This document shows, piece by piece, positions 1 to 7,189 of a stretch of 51,605 bases of DNA. This DNA is from Pseudomonadota bacterium (GTDB lineage Bacteria; Myxococcota_A; UBA796; GCA-2862545). Made by a program: the position numbers and the translations under genes. Positions within the stretch are counted from its first letter, which is position 1, and every line of letters begins with the position of its first letter. Under the pieces are notes generated by a model, which searched no databases, had not been told where the DNA came from, and was given only the letters and a program-made list of their open reading frames with translations. Where the stretch lies: assembly GCA_002862545.1 (NCBI GenBank), contig PKDJ01000042.1, forward strand, positions 1 to 51,605, in the 5' to 3' direction.

Positions 1-172
<172 letters not shown>

Positions 173-241
173 CGCGCACCTCCGTGCACAGGGTACCTCA
201 TCGTCCGGCCTGAGCCGGTGTCGAGCCGCACGCAGCGGGCT

Positions 242-601
242 CTACTGCAGGAAGCCCACGAACAGTTCGCAGGTCGTGTCACAGCCTTCTGGGTCGATGT
301 CCACCGTCTCGCAGCCGGGGAGGCCGGGCGCCTCGAGGCAGGCGCAGTCGAGGAGCAGTGAGGCATCGTCCCAGGCCTTCAGAGAGCCCGACGCGGCCCA
401 GCACTCTCCGCAGTCGGTGGGCTCGCTCGCCTGCTCGGTACACTCGGCGGCACAGCTGCCCGCATCCAAGCCTGCGTCGGCGGGGGCGCTGTTGCACAGG
501 TAGACGCACATGGCGACGCAGTCCAGCGCCTCCTCCTCGTCAGTCTCGGAGGTCTGTGGACAGGCGGTCAGCAGGAGAAGCATGGCGAGTGGTGTGCGCA
601 A
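242..601 (-). CDS. Small Cys-rich lipoprotein
   Basis: 119 aa. I place the start at TTG 599-601 because a GGAGG site lies 5 nt upstream and it gives an n-region with Arg (MRTPLAM) before the hydrophobic core. The in-frame ATG at 581-583 would leave no charged n-region. A lipobox (LLLTAC) at residues 10-15 is followed by an acidic segment (SETDEEEALDC) and a mature domain with about a dozen cysteines, several in closely spaced pairs (CVAMCVYLC; CLEAPGLPGC; CDTTC). The cysteines suggest disulfides in the periplasm or at the surface. The start and Shine-Dalgarno layout resembles the lipoprotein at 1-172. I do not recognise a family. Confidence 0.75.
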   Translation of the reverse strand: MRTPLAMLLLLTACPQTSETDEEEALDCVAMCVYLCNSAPADAGLDAGSCAAECTEQASEPTDCGECWAASGSLKAWDDASLLLDCACLEAPGLPGCETVDIDPEGCDTTCELFVGFLQ

Positions 602-622
602 GGAGGCCTCCGTGGGGACGCG

Positions 623-628
623 AGCATA
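623..628 (-). promoter_or_regulatory. TATGCT -10-like box
   Basis: TATGCT on the minus strand ends 21 nt before the TTG start of the Cys-rich lipoprotein. The same hexamer class with the same 21-nt gap precedes the genes starting at 2472, 34791 and 42000. No convincing -35 element is visible. Confidence 0.35.
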
Positions 629-751
629 GGCGACTGCCCCTGTCGTCCCGTGCGACGCCTCGGTCCTTCTTGCGTCGTCGGTCGGGCCATGTCGGGGTCG
701 ACGGGTCACTTGGCTACGGAGAGACTGGAACCTCGTCCAGCGGGAGGATGC

Positions 752-1408
752 GTGAGCGCAACGGATGCTGAGGAACGAGTGCGTGAGGCCCTGGAGGAGC
801 TTGCCGCGCGCAGCTCGGTGGTCGAGGCGTTGATTGCCACCCACGGTCCGTACACGCCGCGCCGTGCGGCGAGCCCTGACGTCTTCGGAGCGCTGTCTCG
901 GGCCATCGTCTACCAACAGCTCGCCGGCAAGGCGGCTTCGGTCATCCATGGCCGCTTCGTCGCGCTGCTTGGCGGCGACGTCACCCCTCGAGCGACCCTC
1001 GAGCTCGATCCCGAGCACATTCGGGCAGCGGGCTTGTCGCGGGCGAAGCGCGACGCGGTGCTCGACCTGGCCCGTCACTGCGTCTCGGGTGCGCTAGAGC
1101 TCGACGTGCTCGAGGCGCTCGACGACGAGGCGCTCACGCGCAGCCTGTGCCGGGTTCGGGGCATCGGTCCCTGGACGGCTCACATGTTCCAGATCTTCAC
1201 CCTCGGGCGGCTCGACGTGTGGCCGACGGGTGATCTCGCGGTCCGACGCGGCTTCGGTCGCGCCTTCGGTCGTGACGTCCCGACAGCCAAGGACCTGAAG
1301 CCACTCGGCGACCCGTTTCGGCCCTACCGCTCCATCGTGGCCTGGTACTGCTGGCGCGTGCAGGACACCCCGACGCCAGACGGCGAGCCAGGCTCGTCCA
1401 AGGGCTGA
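752..1408 (+). CDS. DNA-3-methyladenine glycosylase II-like (HhH-GPD)
   Basis: 218 aa from GTG 752, chosen because GGGAGGA lies just upstream and the residues before it do not look protein-like. This is a base-excision repair glycosylase of the AlkA type, removing alkylated purines such as 3-methyladenine. The helix-hairpin-helix lies at about residues 133-145 (RVRGIGPWTAH). The loop after it carries the catalytic Asp at residue 161 (WPTGDLAVRR), the family's normal position. The upstream part has the conserved YQQLAGKAA helix at 54-62. At 218 aa it is shorter than E. coli AlkA (282 aa) and lacks that protein's extra N-terminal domain, matching the compact bacterial branch. It stands alone, convergent with the dehydrogenase downstream. 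Confidence 0.92.
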   Translation: MSATDAEERVREALEELAARSSVVEALIATHGPYTPRRAASPDVFGALSRAIVYQQLAGKAASVIHGRFVALLGGDVTPRATLELDPEHIRAAGLSRAKRDAVLDLARHCVSGALELDVLEALDDEALTRSLCRVRGIGPWTAHMFQIFTLGRLDVWPTGDLAVRRGFGRAFGRDVPTAKDLKPLGDPFRPYRSIVAWYCWRVQDTPTPDGEPGSSKG

Positions 1409-1441
1409 CGATTCCCTGCGTCGCGGAAGAGGGACGGGAGC

Positions 1442-2389
1442 TCAGGAGACGACGTGGACCGGAGAACCGGCGGCGAAGGACGCCAGGTTGTCGGCCACGA
1501 TCTCGATCAGGCGAGATCTCGCCTCGTGGGCCTTCCAGCCCATGTGAGGTGTGAGGATCACGTCCGGGCGTGACCAGAGGGGATGGTCCGCAGGCAGGGG
1601 CTCGGGGTCTTGGACGTCGAGGGCTGCGCCGGCCAAGTGCCCGCGCTCGAGTGCGGCGGTCAGGGCTGTGTGGTCCACCAGTCCCCCACGGCTCGTGTTC
1701 ACCAGGAAGGCGCCAGACCTCATCGTCGCCAGGAAGTCGGCGTCGACGAGGTGTCGGGTGTCCGGTGTGAGGGGGCAGTGGAGCGAGACCACGTCGGACC
1801 GAGCGAGGAGAGCCTCTCGAGAGACGCGCTCCACCCCCGCGATGCGGGTGCGGGAGGTGGCGGGAACCAGGACCCGCAGACCCACGGCTCGCGCCAGCTC
1901 GGCCACGCGGCCGCCGATGGCCCCCACCCCGATCAGGCCGAGGGTGCGGCCGGCGACCTCATGGTGAGCGCTGCCGAGACGGACGCGGTGATCGCTCTGA
2001 TCGCCCTGGCCGGCGCGCCGGAGGAGCTGGTGGGTGCCGCTGAAGAGCATCAGCACGAAGGTCAGGGTGAGCTGGGCGACGGCTCCTGTGCTGTAGCCGG
2101 GCGCGTTGCAGACCAGGATGCCCCGCTCCCGGGCGGCAGCGAGGTCGATGTTGTCGGTGCCTGTGCCCGCCTCGCAGATCAGCGCCACCGTCTCCGGGAG
2201 CGCGGCGATGGTCTGGCTCCGGAGGGGCACCTCCTTCGAGATCACCACCTGGCAGCCGGCCGCTAGTCGCGGGATGTCGGTAGGGTCCACCGCGCCGTGC
2301 CGCGTCAGCTCGGCCACCGCCTCGAGCGCCGAGAAGTCCACCGCACCGTCGAAGTCCACCTTGGTCGCGCTCAGGAACACCGCACGCAT
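1442..2389 (-). CDS. D-2-hydroxyacid dehydrogenase, NAD(P)-dependent
   Basis: 315 aa, ATG start with GGGAGG 4 nt upstream. It belongs to the family that reversibly reduces 2-oxoacids to D-2-hydroxyacids (glycerate, hydroxypyruvate and lactate dehydrogenases). Visible motifs: a catalytic-domain GTGTDNID at 75-82, a Rossmann loop GVGAIGG at 154-160, and the triad Arg234 (NTSRGG), Glu263 (DPEPLP) and His282 (TPHMGW). The TPHMGWKAHEAR signature resembles the glycerate/hydroxypyruvate reductase branch, but substrate cannot be fixed from sequence. Length is normal. It is transcribed divergently from the PPIase/methyltransferase fusion, with 82 bp between starts. Confidence 0.93.
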   Translation of the reverse strand: MRAVFLSATKVDFDGAVDFSALEAVAELTRHGAVDPTDIPRLAAGCQVVISKEVPLRSQTIAALPETVALICEAGTGTDNIDLAAARERGILVCNAPGYSTGAVAQLTLTFVLMLFSGTHQLLRRAGQGDQSDHRVRLGSAHHEVAGRTLGLIGVGAIGGRVAELARAVGLRVLVPATSRTRIAGVERVSREALLARSDVVSLHCPLTPDTRHLVDADFLATMRSGAFLVNTSRGGLVDHTALTAALERGHLAGAALDVQDPEPLPADHPLWSRPDVILTPHMGWKAHEARSRLIEIVADNLASFAAGSPVHVVS

Positions 2390-2444
2390 CGCGCCTCCCG
2401 TCGGCCTGCACTCTGGGTAACGACTCCTGGGGCGTCTCAGCCGC

Positions 2445-2450
2445 TATGCT
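2445..2450 (+). promoter_or_regulatory. TATGCT -10-like box
   Basis: TATGCT lies exactly 21 nt before the GTG start at 2472, the same distance seen for three minus-strand genes in this window. No good -35 is visible. Confidence 0.35.
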
Positions 2451-2471
2451 CCCGCTCCGCTCGGAGCCTCC

Positions 2472-3824
2472 GTGATCCCTCGCCCCTCCACCCTGCTGTG
2501 CCGCTGGACCCTCACCGACGACAGCGGTGCAGCGGTCTCGGATGGGGGCGAGGCGCTCAGGGGGCATGTGCACGGCGTCACGCCAGTGTGGGCTGCACTG
2601 GAGAGTGCCCTGGATGCGGCGGCGGAGGGTGACACGGTGCAGTTCACCGAGGAGCGGCCCTTCGGGGAGCCTGACCCGGCGCTGCGGCGCTCGGTGCCGC
2701 GTGGAGAGTGGCCTGGCCACGTGCCGGCGGTTGTCGGGCCGTTCGCGTTCCGGGTGGACGGACAGGTCGAGCCGGCGACGGGCCACATCGTCGCTGTCGA
2801 TGCGGAGCACGTACACGTCGACCAGAACCACCCGCTCGCAGGCAGGCGCATCACCTTTGCCGTCGAGGTGCTGCGGGTGCGCGAGGCGACCCCTGGCGAG
2901 CAGCGCTTCGCCCGACCACTGCAGTTCCCCTCCGATCTGCTGCACGCTGTGCCCGACGACCCGGTCCTCGCGTCGGTGGACGGCCTCTGCATGGTGCCGC
3001 CACATCCGTGGGGTCAGGGACTCTACGGCCGCCTGCTCGGAGACGCGGGCGATGCGATCGAGCTCGGGGTCGGGCTCGGAGGCACCTCGCTCTACCTCGG
3101 TGAGTGCCTGCGGGGAACCGGCCGCCGGGTGTGGGCCTGCGACACCTTCGCCGGGCTGCCCGCGCCCGACGCCGAGCGCGACAACCCCTACTTCGTCGAG
3201 AAGCTCTACGACGGCACCACCCCGCTGCTCGAGCGGCTGCGCGCCGAGATCGAGCGCCGTCAGCTCGACGAGGTCGTCCAGCCTGTTCCCGGGCGCTTCG
3301 CCGTGGGCCTGCCGGGCATTCCGGAGGAGGTCCGCTTCAGCTTTGCCCACCTCGACTCGGATCTCTACGAGTCGGTGCGCACGTCCCTCGAGGCGGTGTG
3401 GGACCGACTGCTGCCAGGAGGGGTGCTCGCCATCGACGACTTCCTGCACCCTTCGCAGGGAGTGGCCCGGGCGATGGCGGACTTCTTCAACGCGCGGGGA
3501 CTGCGCCCGGTGTGGCACGTGGTCTTCCCGTACGGGGTGTACTGCATCAAGGGGGCTCCGGAGTGGCCGCGCTCGCTGCGCACCATCGACGGGAACACCT
3601 ACAGCTTCGCAGCGCTGCGCTCGGATGCGGCGCTCGTAGCCGAGGTCCGGGCCGCGGTCGCACGGGCCTGGCCGGGGTCACGGGGTGCACAGCGGGCCCA
3701 GGCGCTGCTGTCGCTGCTCGAGCAGCCGGCCGACCAGCCTGACGATCTGTATGCCTACCTGTGGGCGATGGCGGACTTCTTCGGTGGCATCGCTGGAGGC
3801 TTCACCGAGGCGGAGCGGATCTGA
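2472..3824 (+). CDS. SlyD/FKBP-type PPIase fused to TylF-type O-methyltransferase
   Basis: 450 aa from GTG 2472. Residues 1-150 look like a complete SlyD-type FKBP prolyl isomerase: a D-G-containing first strand, HGVTPVWAALESAL at 34-47, then PFGEPDPAL (63-71), SVPR (74-77) and the hallmark DQNHPLAGRRITF (117-129) followed by VREATPGEQ (137-144). SlyD's Cys/His-rich metal tail is absent. Residues 180-385 are a TylF/MycF-family SAM methyltransferase: SAM loop ELGVGLGGTSLYLG (197-210), CDTFAGLPAPD (223-233), HLDSDLYES (293-301) and the metal-type Asp pair IDDF (321-324). TylF members normally methylate sugars or polyketides, but no natural-product cluster is visible here. The reading frame is continuous, so the fusion looks real. 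Substrate is unknown. Confidence 0.85.
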   Translation: MIPRPSTLLCRWTLTDDSGAAVSDGGEALRGHVHGVTPVWAALESALDAAAEGDTVQFTEERPFGEPDPALRRSVPRGEWPGHVPAVVGPFAFRVDGQVEPATGHIVAVDAEHVHVDQNHPLAGRRITFAVEVLRVREATPGEQRFARPLQFPSDLLHAVPDDPVLASVDGLCMVPPHPWGQGLYGRLLGDAGDAIELGVGLGGTSLYLGECLRGTGRRVWACDTFAGLPAPDAERDNPYFVEKLYDGTTPLLERLRAEIERRQLDEVVQPVPGRFAVGLPGIPEEVRFSFAHLDSDLYESVRTSLEAVWDRLLPGGVLAIDDFLHPSQGVARAMADFFNARGLRPVWHVVFPYGVYCIKGAPEWPRSLRTIDGNTYSFAALRSDAALVAEVRAAVARAWPGSRGAQRAQALLSLLEQPADQPDDLYAYLWAMADFFGGIAGGFTEAERI

Positions 3825-3836
3825 GGCGCTCGGGCG

Positions 3837-4238
3837 CTAGACGAAGCGGTAGCCCACGGCCTCGAGTGCAGCCGTGGTGCGCTGTCGATCGACGGATCGC
3901 ACGAGGACGATGTCGGTGTCGTAGGTCGAGATCACGAACAGGTTGATGCCGGCCTCGGCGAGAGCTCCCGACAGGTGACTCAGCACACCCACGAGCGAGA
4001 AGTCTAGCGGTCCGACCAGCGCGAACCGATGCCAGCCTGGCTCGACGGCCTCGGCCTCGGGAGGGACGTGCGCCTCCTCCAAGACGAGGGACAGCTCGTC
4101 GGCCGTGCGAGTCAGGCTGAAGAAGCCGCTCGCGGGCAGGGCAGGAACAGCGGCGGCGGGCGGAAGGCGGACGACGGCGAGCGGCTCTGCATGCCAGCGA
4201 AGCCTGGGGAGCTTGGCCCGTGCGGTTTCATCGCTCAT
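3837..4238 (-). CDS. ACT domain protein
   Basis: 133 aa. The N-terminal half contains LAVVRLPP and FFSLTRTADELSLVLEE (about 79-84 residues before the ACT core). The C-terminal half has GPLDFSLVGVLSHLSGALAEAGINLF followed by ISTYDTDIVLV, an ACT-type beta-alpha-beta fold. This resembles the small tandem-ACT amino-acid sensor proteins of COG3603, thought to bind amino-acid ligands; the ligand here is not predictable. Its ATG overlaps the stop of a 31-codon ORF by 4 nt (ATGA), which implies translational coupling. It lies downstream of the zinc-ribbon gene 4415-4840 on the same strand and ends 12 nt from the convergent fusion gene. Confidence 0.85.
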   Translation of the reverse strand: MSDETARAKLPRLRWHAEPLAVVRLPPAAAVPALPASGFFSLTRTADELSLVLEEAHVPPEAEAVEPGWHRFALVGPLDFSLVGVLSHLSGALAEAGINLFVISTYDTDIVLVRSVDRQRTTAALEAVGYRFV

Positions 4239-4330
4239 GCGCCCTCCACGCTGAGGTGCGCTTGCAGGGCGCGAGTGAGCCCTGCAAGCAGCTCGCGCTC
4301 AAGGAGGCCTCGGTCGAGGGCTTCGGACAT
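4235..4330 (-). CDS. Small ORF (31 aa) coupled to ACT-domain gene
   Basis: ATG at 4328-4330 and TGA at 4235-4237. The stop overlaps the ACT gene's start as ATGA. The peptide begins MSEALDRGLLERELLAGL and ends HLSVEGA; it could form one amphipathic helix. CGGAGA sits about 4 nt upstream of the start, and a TAGGCT box lies 24 nt upstream. It may be a real small protein, or a coupling leader for the ACT gene. I recognise no family, and the length gives little statistical support. Confidence 0.45.
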   Translation of the reverse strand: MSEALDRGLLERELLAGLTRALQAHLSVEGA

Positions 4331-4354
4331 GGGTCTCCGCGGGTCACTAGCTCC

Positions 4355-4360
4355 AGCCTA
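4355..4360 (-). promoter_or_regulatory. TAGGCT -10-like box
   Basis: TAGGCT on the minus strand, 24 nt before the start of the 31-codon ORF, in the gap between that ORF and the zinc-ribbon gene. It would allow the small ORF and ACT gene to be transcribed on their own. Confidence 0.3.
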
Positions 4361-4414
4361 CTCCAGCGGCTGCCACAGCGAGCAGCTGATGAGGGACCTG
4401 CACTCCAGCGAGCC

Positions 4415-4840
4415 TCAGCCGGGCCGCGGAGTCCCGGCCGGCCACTTGGCCTTCTCGGCATCCCAGAACTTCTGCCGCTCTTCGATGCGCTGTGTCGTGC
4501 GTGCGCTCAGCACCGCCATGGTGATCAGCTCGTCGCTGTCGATCCACACGAGCCAGTCCGACGCGCAGCGGTCGAGCATCACGGAGGCCATGCCCATGTA
4601 GCCGAAGGTGACCATCGGGTCGCCGCACTTGGGGCAGGCGGCGGTGCCTGCTCGGTCGGGCACCGATGGAACAGGCTGCGCGAGGTCGACCTGTGAGGCC
4701 AGGAGCTCTGCGCTCTGCTCGACCAGGGGAATGAGCCGACGCTGGGACACCAAGGTGCCCTCGCAGACCGGGCAGCGGTGAAGCTCGACGGGTCCGTCTG
4801 TGGACGGCGCGAGTGAGACCTTGCAGCGTGGACACAGCAT
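4415..4840 (-). CDS. Zinc-ribbon (zf-TFIIB-like) protein
   Basis: 141 aa. A CPRC pair at residues 3-6 and CPVC at about 23-26 form a first zinc ribbon, with the TFIIB-like spacing seen in small bacterial zinc-finger proteins. A second CPKCGDPM pair sits near residue 70, with a lone downstream Cys (DRCASDWLVWID) where a second pair might be expected. The C-terminal part is helical and charged (RTTQRIEERQKFWDAEKAKW). Such proteins are common but mostly uncharacterised; a metal-binding or nucleic-acid role is inferred from the ribbons alone. It lies first in a minus-strand group with the small ORF and the ACT protein. Confidence 0.8.
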   Translation of the reverse strand: MLCPRCKVSLAPSTDGPVELHRCPVCEGTLVSQRRLIPLVEQSAELLASQVDLAQPVPSVPDRAGTAACPKCGDPMVTFGYMGMASVMLDRCASDWLVWIDSDELITMAVLSARTTQRIEERQKFWDAEKAKWPAGTPRPG

Positions 4841-5042
4841 GGAGGTACCGAGGTCAGAGAGGGGCGCTCAGATCCTCTACAGGGTGGCCCCATCCTGCCC
4901 CACGTCAAGCGATTTGGGAGGTGTCGTCTCGCGTCGGTGGCAGGGGCAAGCCGCGATTGATGACGACGGAGGTGACACGCCGGCAGCGGGTCGATGCTAG
5001 GCGGATACGGCCCCAGCGGCCGTTGTCTGAGTCGGAGTCTCC

Positions 5043-5510
5043 ATGCGTCTGATCGCCCTCTTCTTCCTGGGCATGTGCGCCCCCGGGACCGGCGTCGACG
5101 ACACAGCCGACACGGCCGACACGGCTGAAGCGGATGACATCGACGGGGTCTACGCCGGTGAGGCCCTGCTGGAGGTCCCCTTCTGGAGCTGGGAGACCTG
5201 CACGGGTCCGCTGACGCTGGTTGTCGACACTGAGGGCTACGTGGAGGGGGACTCCACCTGCGTCAACGCGGACAGCGGCACGGTCTTCCCGCTCAGCTTC
5301 ACTGGAGAGGTGGACGGGGAGGGCCGCATCTCGGGTGAGGTCCTGCTCGCCTACACGTACGTCGACGGGTCTTATGGCGAGTACACCGACCCGCTCGAGG
5401 GCGACCTCATGGGTGATGCGCTCAGCCTCGTGTGGCAGACCCACGTGACCGACGATCCCGAAAGGTCGGGGATCGTGCTGGACGGCTACGGCGACGCGGT
5501 CCGCGAGTAG
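5043..5510 (+). CDS. Lipoprotein of unknown function
   Basis: 155 aa, ATG with GGAG 6 nt upstream. The signal peptide is short (MRLIALFFLGMC), with the lipobox Cys at residue 12. A Thr-Ala-Asp linker follows (DDTADTADTAEADD), then a domain with alternating hydrophobic residues consistent with beta strands and two Cys (ETCTGPL; STCVNADSG) that could form a disulfide. The GVYAGEALLEV...LSFTGEVDGEGRISGEV pattern resembles lipocalin-like or beta-sandwich folds, but I recognise no family. It is monocistronic and convergent with the SDR gene 14 nt away. Confidence 0.8.
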   Translation: MRLIALFFLGMCAPGTGVDDTADTADTAEADDIDGVYAGEALLEVPFWSWETCTGPLTLVVDTEGYVEGDSTCVNADSGTVFPLSFTGEVDGEGRISGEVLLAYTYVDGSYGEYTDPLEGDLMGDALSLVWQTHVTDDPERSGIVLDGYGDAVRE

Positions 5511-5524
5511 CCTCGCCGGCTGCG

Positions 5525-6976
5525 CTACCAGTCGGTGGGCTTGTAGTCTTTGAGGAACTGGCCCCAGACGTGGTTGCCGGTGCCGATGCCGTCGAAGATC
5601 GGGTCGACGATTCGAGCGGCGCCGTCGACGATGTCGAGGGGTGGGTGGAAGCGGTGCTCGGCTCGCTTGCGCTCGGCGTGGGCGGCCGGGTCTTCGTCGG
5701 TGACCCAGCCGGTGTCGACGCTGTTCATGTGGATGCCGGCCTCGATGTAGTCGAGCGCGGCGGTGCGGGTCATCATGTTCAGCGCGGCCTTGGCCATGTT
5801 GGTGTGGGGGTGCCGCGGTGACTTGAAGGTCCGGTAGAACTGCCCCTCCATGGCGCTCACGTTGACGATGTGCGCGTCGTTCGTGGGCACGCAGGCCATC
5901 AGCGGCTTCAAGCGGGCGTTCAGCAGGTAGGGCGCCACCGCGTTCACGAGCTGCGTCTCGAGCAGCTCTACGGTGCCGACCTCGTGCATGCGCAGGCGCC
6001 AAGAGTTGATGTCGCGGAGGTCGACCTGCTGCAGATCGGCGTCGAAGCGTCCGGCGGGGAACAGGGCGCCCCCTGCGTGGTGGTCCTCGTCGGTCAGGCG
6101 CGTTGCGGCGAGCTGGGCGCTCGACGGGGCCTCTCCCTCGACGGCGATGGCGTGGGTCTCGGCGAGGATCGACTGCTCTCGGTCGGTGAGCTGGGCCACG
6201 TCGCCGGTCTCGAGGGCCATCAGGTGCCCGTAGAATCCGGCGGGGCGCCGCACCGTCTGGCAGGCGTTGTTGATCAGGAAGTCCAGTCGCTCCTCGGTCG
6301 CGAGCAAGCGCGCGCAGAGACTCTCGACGCTGGGCGTGTGGCGCAGGTCGATGCCGTGGACCTGCAGGCGGTCGAGCCACTGCTCGGCGTCGTCCTCGGC
6401 GGCGTAGCGGCGGGCAGCATCGCGGGGGAAGCGGGTCAGCACGTGGACCGCGCAGCCGTTGCGGAGCAGCATGATCGCGGCCTGGTAGCCGATCTTCAGC
6501 CGTGCTCCCGTCACGAGCGCGACGCGACCCGAGAGGTCTACGGCGGGATCGCGCTTGCGGTAGTTCAGGTCGCCACAGGCGAGGCACATGTGGTCGTAGA
6601 AGAAGTGCACCTCGGTGTACTTCTCCTGACAGCAGTAGCAGGTGCGGGCCTCGGGGAGGGTGCCGACGGGCGGCGGCAGCGCCTCTCCAGCCTGGCGGCG
6701 CGGCGTCTGGAAGATCGGGTTCTCGCGGAGCTTGCGGATTCCCGTCTGGGAGAGGAGGGCCTCGGTCTGCTTGCGCACCTGCCGCTTGGCCTGCTTGCGT
6801 CGCTCGCGCGCGAGGCGGCGGCGCTCTGGGCTCGTCGGACGGGACACACGGCCTGCGGCGATCAGCAGGCGCTCGCGCAGCGCGGCATCGACTCCGGCGA
6901 GGAGTCCGCGATCCGCCACCAGGGCCTCGAGCAGGTCGGCGGCTGCGGACATCCGCGCGTCGAGGTCGTCGGCCAT
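5525..6976 (-). CDS. Zinc-ribbon short-chain dehydrogenase/reductase lacking catalytic Tyr
   Basis: 483 aa from ATG 6976 (GGAGG 5 nt upstream); residues further upstream are not protein-like. N-terminus: a helical, Arg/Lys-rich region (50-70). Then Cys113, Cys115, Cys116 with Cys131 and Cys134 (CLACGD) form a probable zinc site. The SDR Rossmann domain starts at 150 with TGARLKIG (156-163) and NNAC (237-239) in place of the usual NNAG. Ser374 (VNVSAMEG) and Lys396 are present, but the canonical YxxxK Tyr is Thr392 (HTNMAK). The segment TNMAKAALNMMTRTAALDY is otherwise typical. It is either a variant reductase or a non-catalytic nucleotide-binding protein. It diverges from the pseudokinase operon. 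Confidence 0.88.
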   Translation of the reverse strand: MADDLDARMSAAADLLEALVADRGLLAGVDAALRERLLIAAGRVSRPTSPERRRLARERRKQAKRQVRKQTEALLSQTGIRKLRENPIFQTPRRQAGEALPPPVGTLPEARTCYCCQEKYTEVHFFYDHMCLACGDLNYRKRDPAVDLSGRVALVTGARLKIGYQAAIMLLRNGCAVHVLTRFPRDAARRYAAEDDAEQWLDRLQVHGIDLRHTPSVESLCARLLATEERLDFLINNACQTVRRPAGFYGHLMALETGDVAQLTDREQSILAETHAIAVEGEAPSSAQLAATRLTDEDHHAGGALFPAGRFDADLQQVDLRDINSWRLRMHEVGTVELLETQLVNAVAPYLLNARLKPLMACVPTNDAHIVNVSAMEGQFYRTFKSPRHPHTNMAKAALNMMTRTAALDYIEAGIHMNSVDTGWVTDEDPAAHAERKRAEHRFHPPLDIVDGAARIVDPIFDGIGTGNHVWGQFLKDYKPTDW

Positions 6977-7100
6977 GAGTCCTCCGTCGGCGCGCCTTGT
7001 AGCGCGTCCGCGGCAGCGGCGCGCCCCGGTGTGGGTCACTGGCAGAGCCTCTGGGATGAGCACGGGAAGAGCCTGGCGCCGGAGTTCTAGTGCCAGGGTC

Positions 7101-7129
7101 TTGACAGCCTGGAGGCGGTGCCCTAAACA
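7101..7129 (+). promoter_or_regulatory. Sigma70-type promoter for pseudokinase operon
   Basis: A perfect TTGACA at 7101-7106, a 17-nt spacer and TAAACA at 7124-7129. The predicted transcription start is near 7136, giving a 5-prime leader of about 54 nt before the ATG at 7190. This is the best consensus promoter in the window. Confidence 0.65.
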
Positions 7130-7143
7130 TGAAGAGTATGCAG

Positions 7144-7168
7144 CGCCGCCCACCTTTGTGGAGCGGCG
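7144..7168 (+). promoter_or_regulatory. Leader hairpin with T-rich tail
   Basis: CGCCGC-CCAC / GTGG-A-GCGGCG forms a 10-bp stem with a CTTT loop and one bulged A, starting a few nt after the predicted transcription start. It is followed by TTTCTACGTTTA. It may be a transcript-stabilising leader structure or a weak attenuator upstream of the pseudokinase operon. Confidence 0.45.
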
Positions 7169-7189
7169 TTTCTACGTTTAGGGGCCCGC

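Noticed and set aside
242..1078. Long extension of the Cys-rich lipoprotein ORF upstream of 601
   Set aside because: The extra residues are antisense to the glycosylase gene; the TTG start with GGAGG gives a proper signal peptide.
1959..3518. 519-codon minus-strand ORF
   Set aside because: It runs antisense through the PPIase/methyltransferase fusion and has no recognisable domain; a GC-rich shadow.
6988..7025. Two GGCGCGCC octamers (also at 28178)
   Set aside because: Common palindrome in GC-rich DNA; no consistent position relative to genes was seen.
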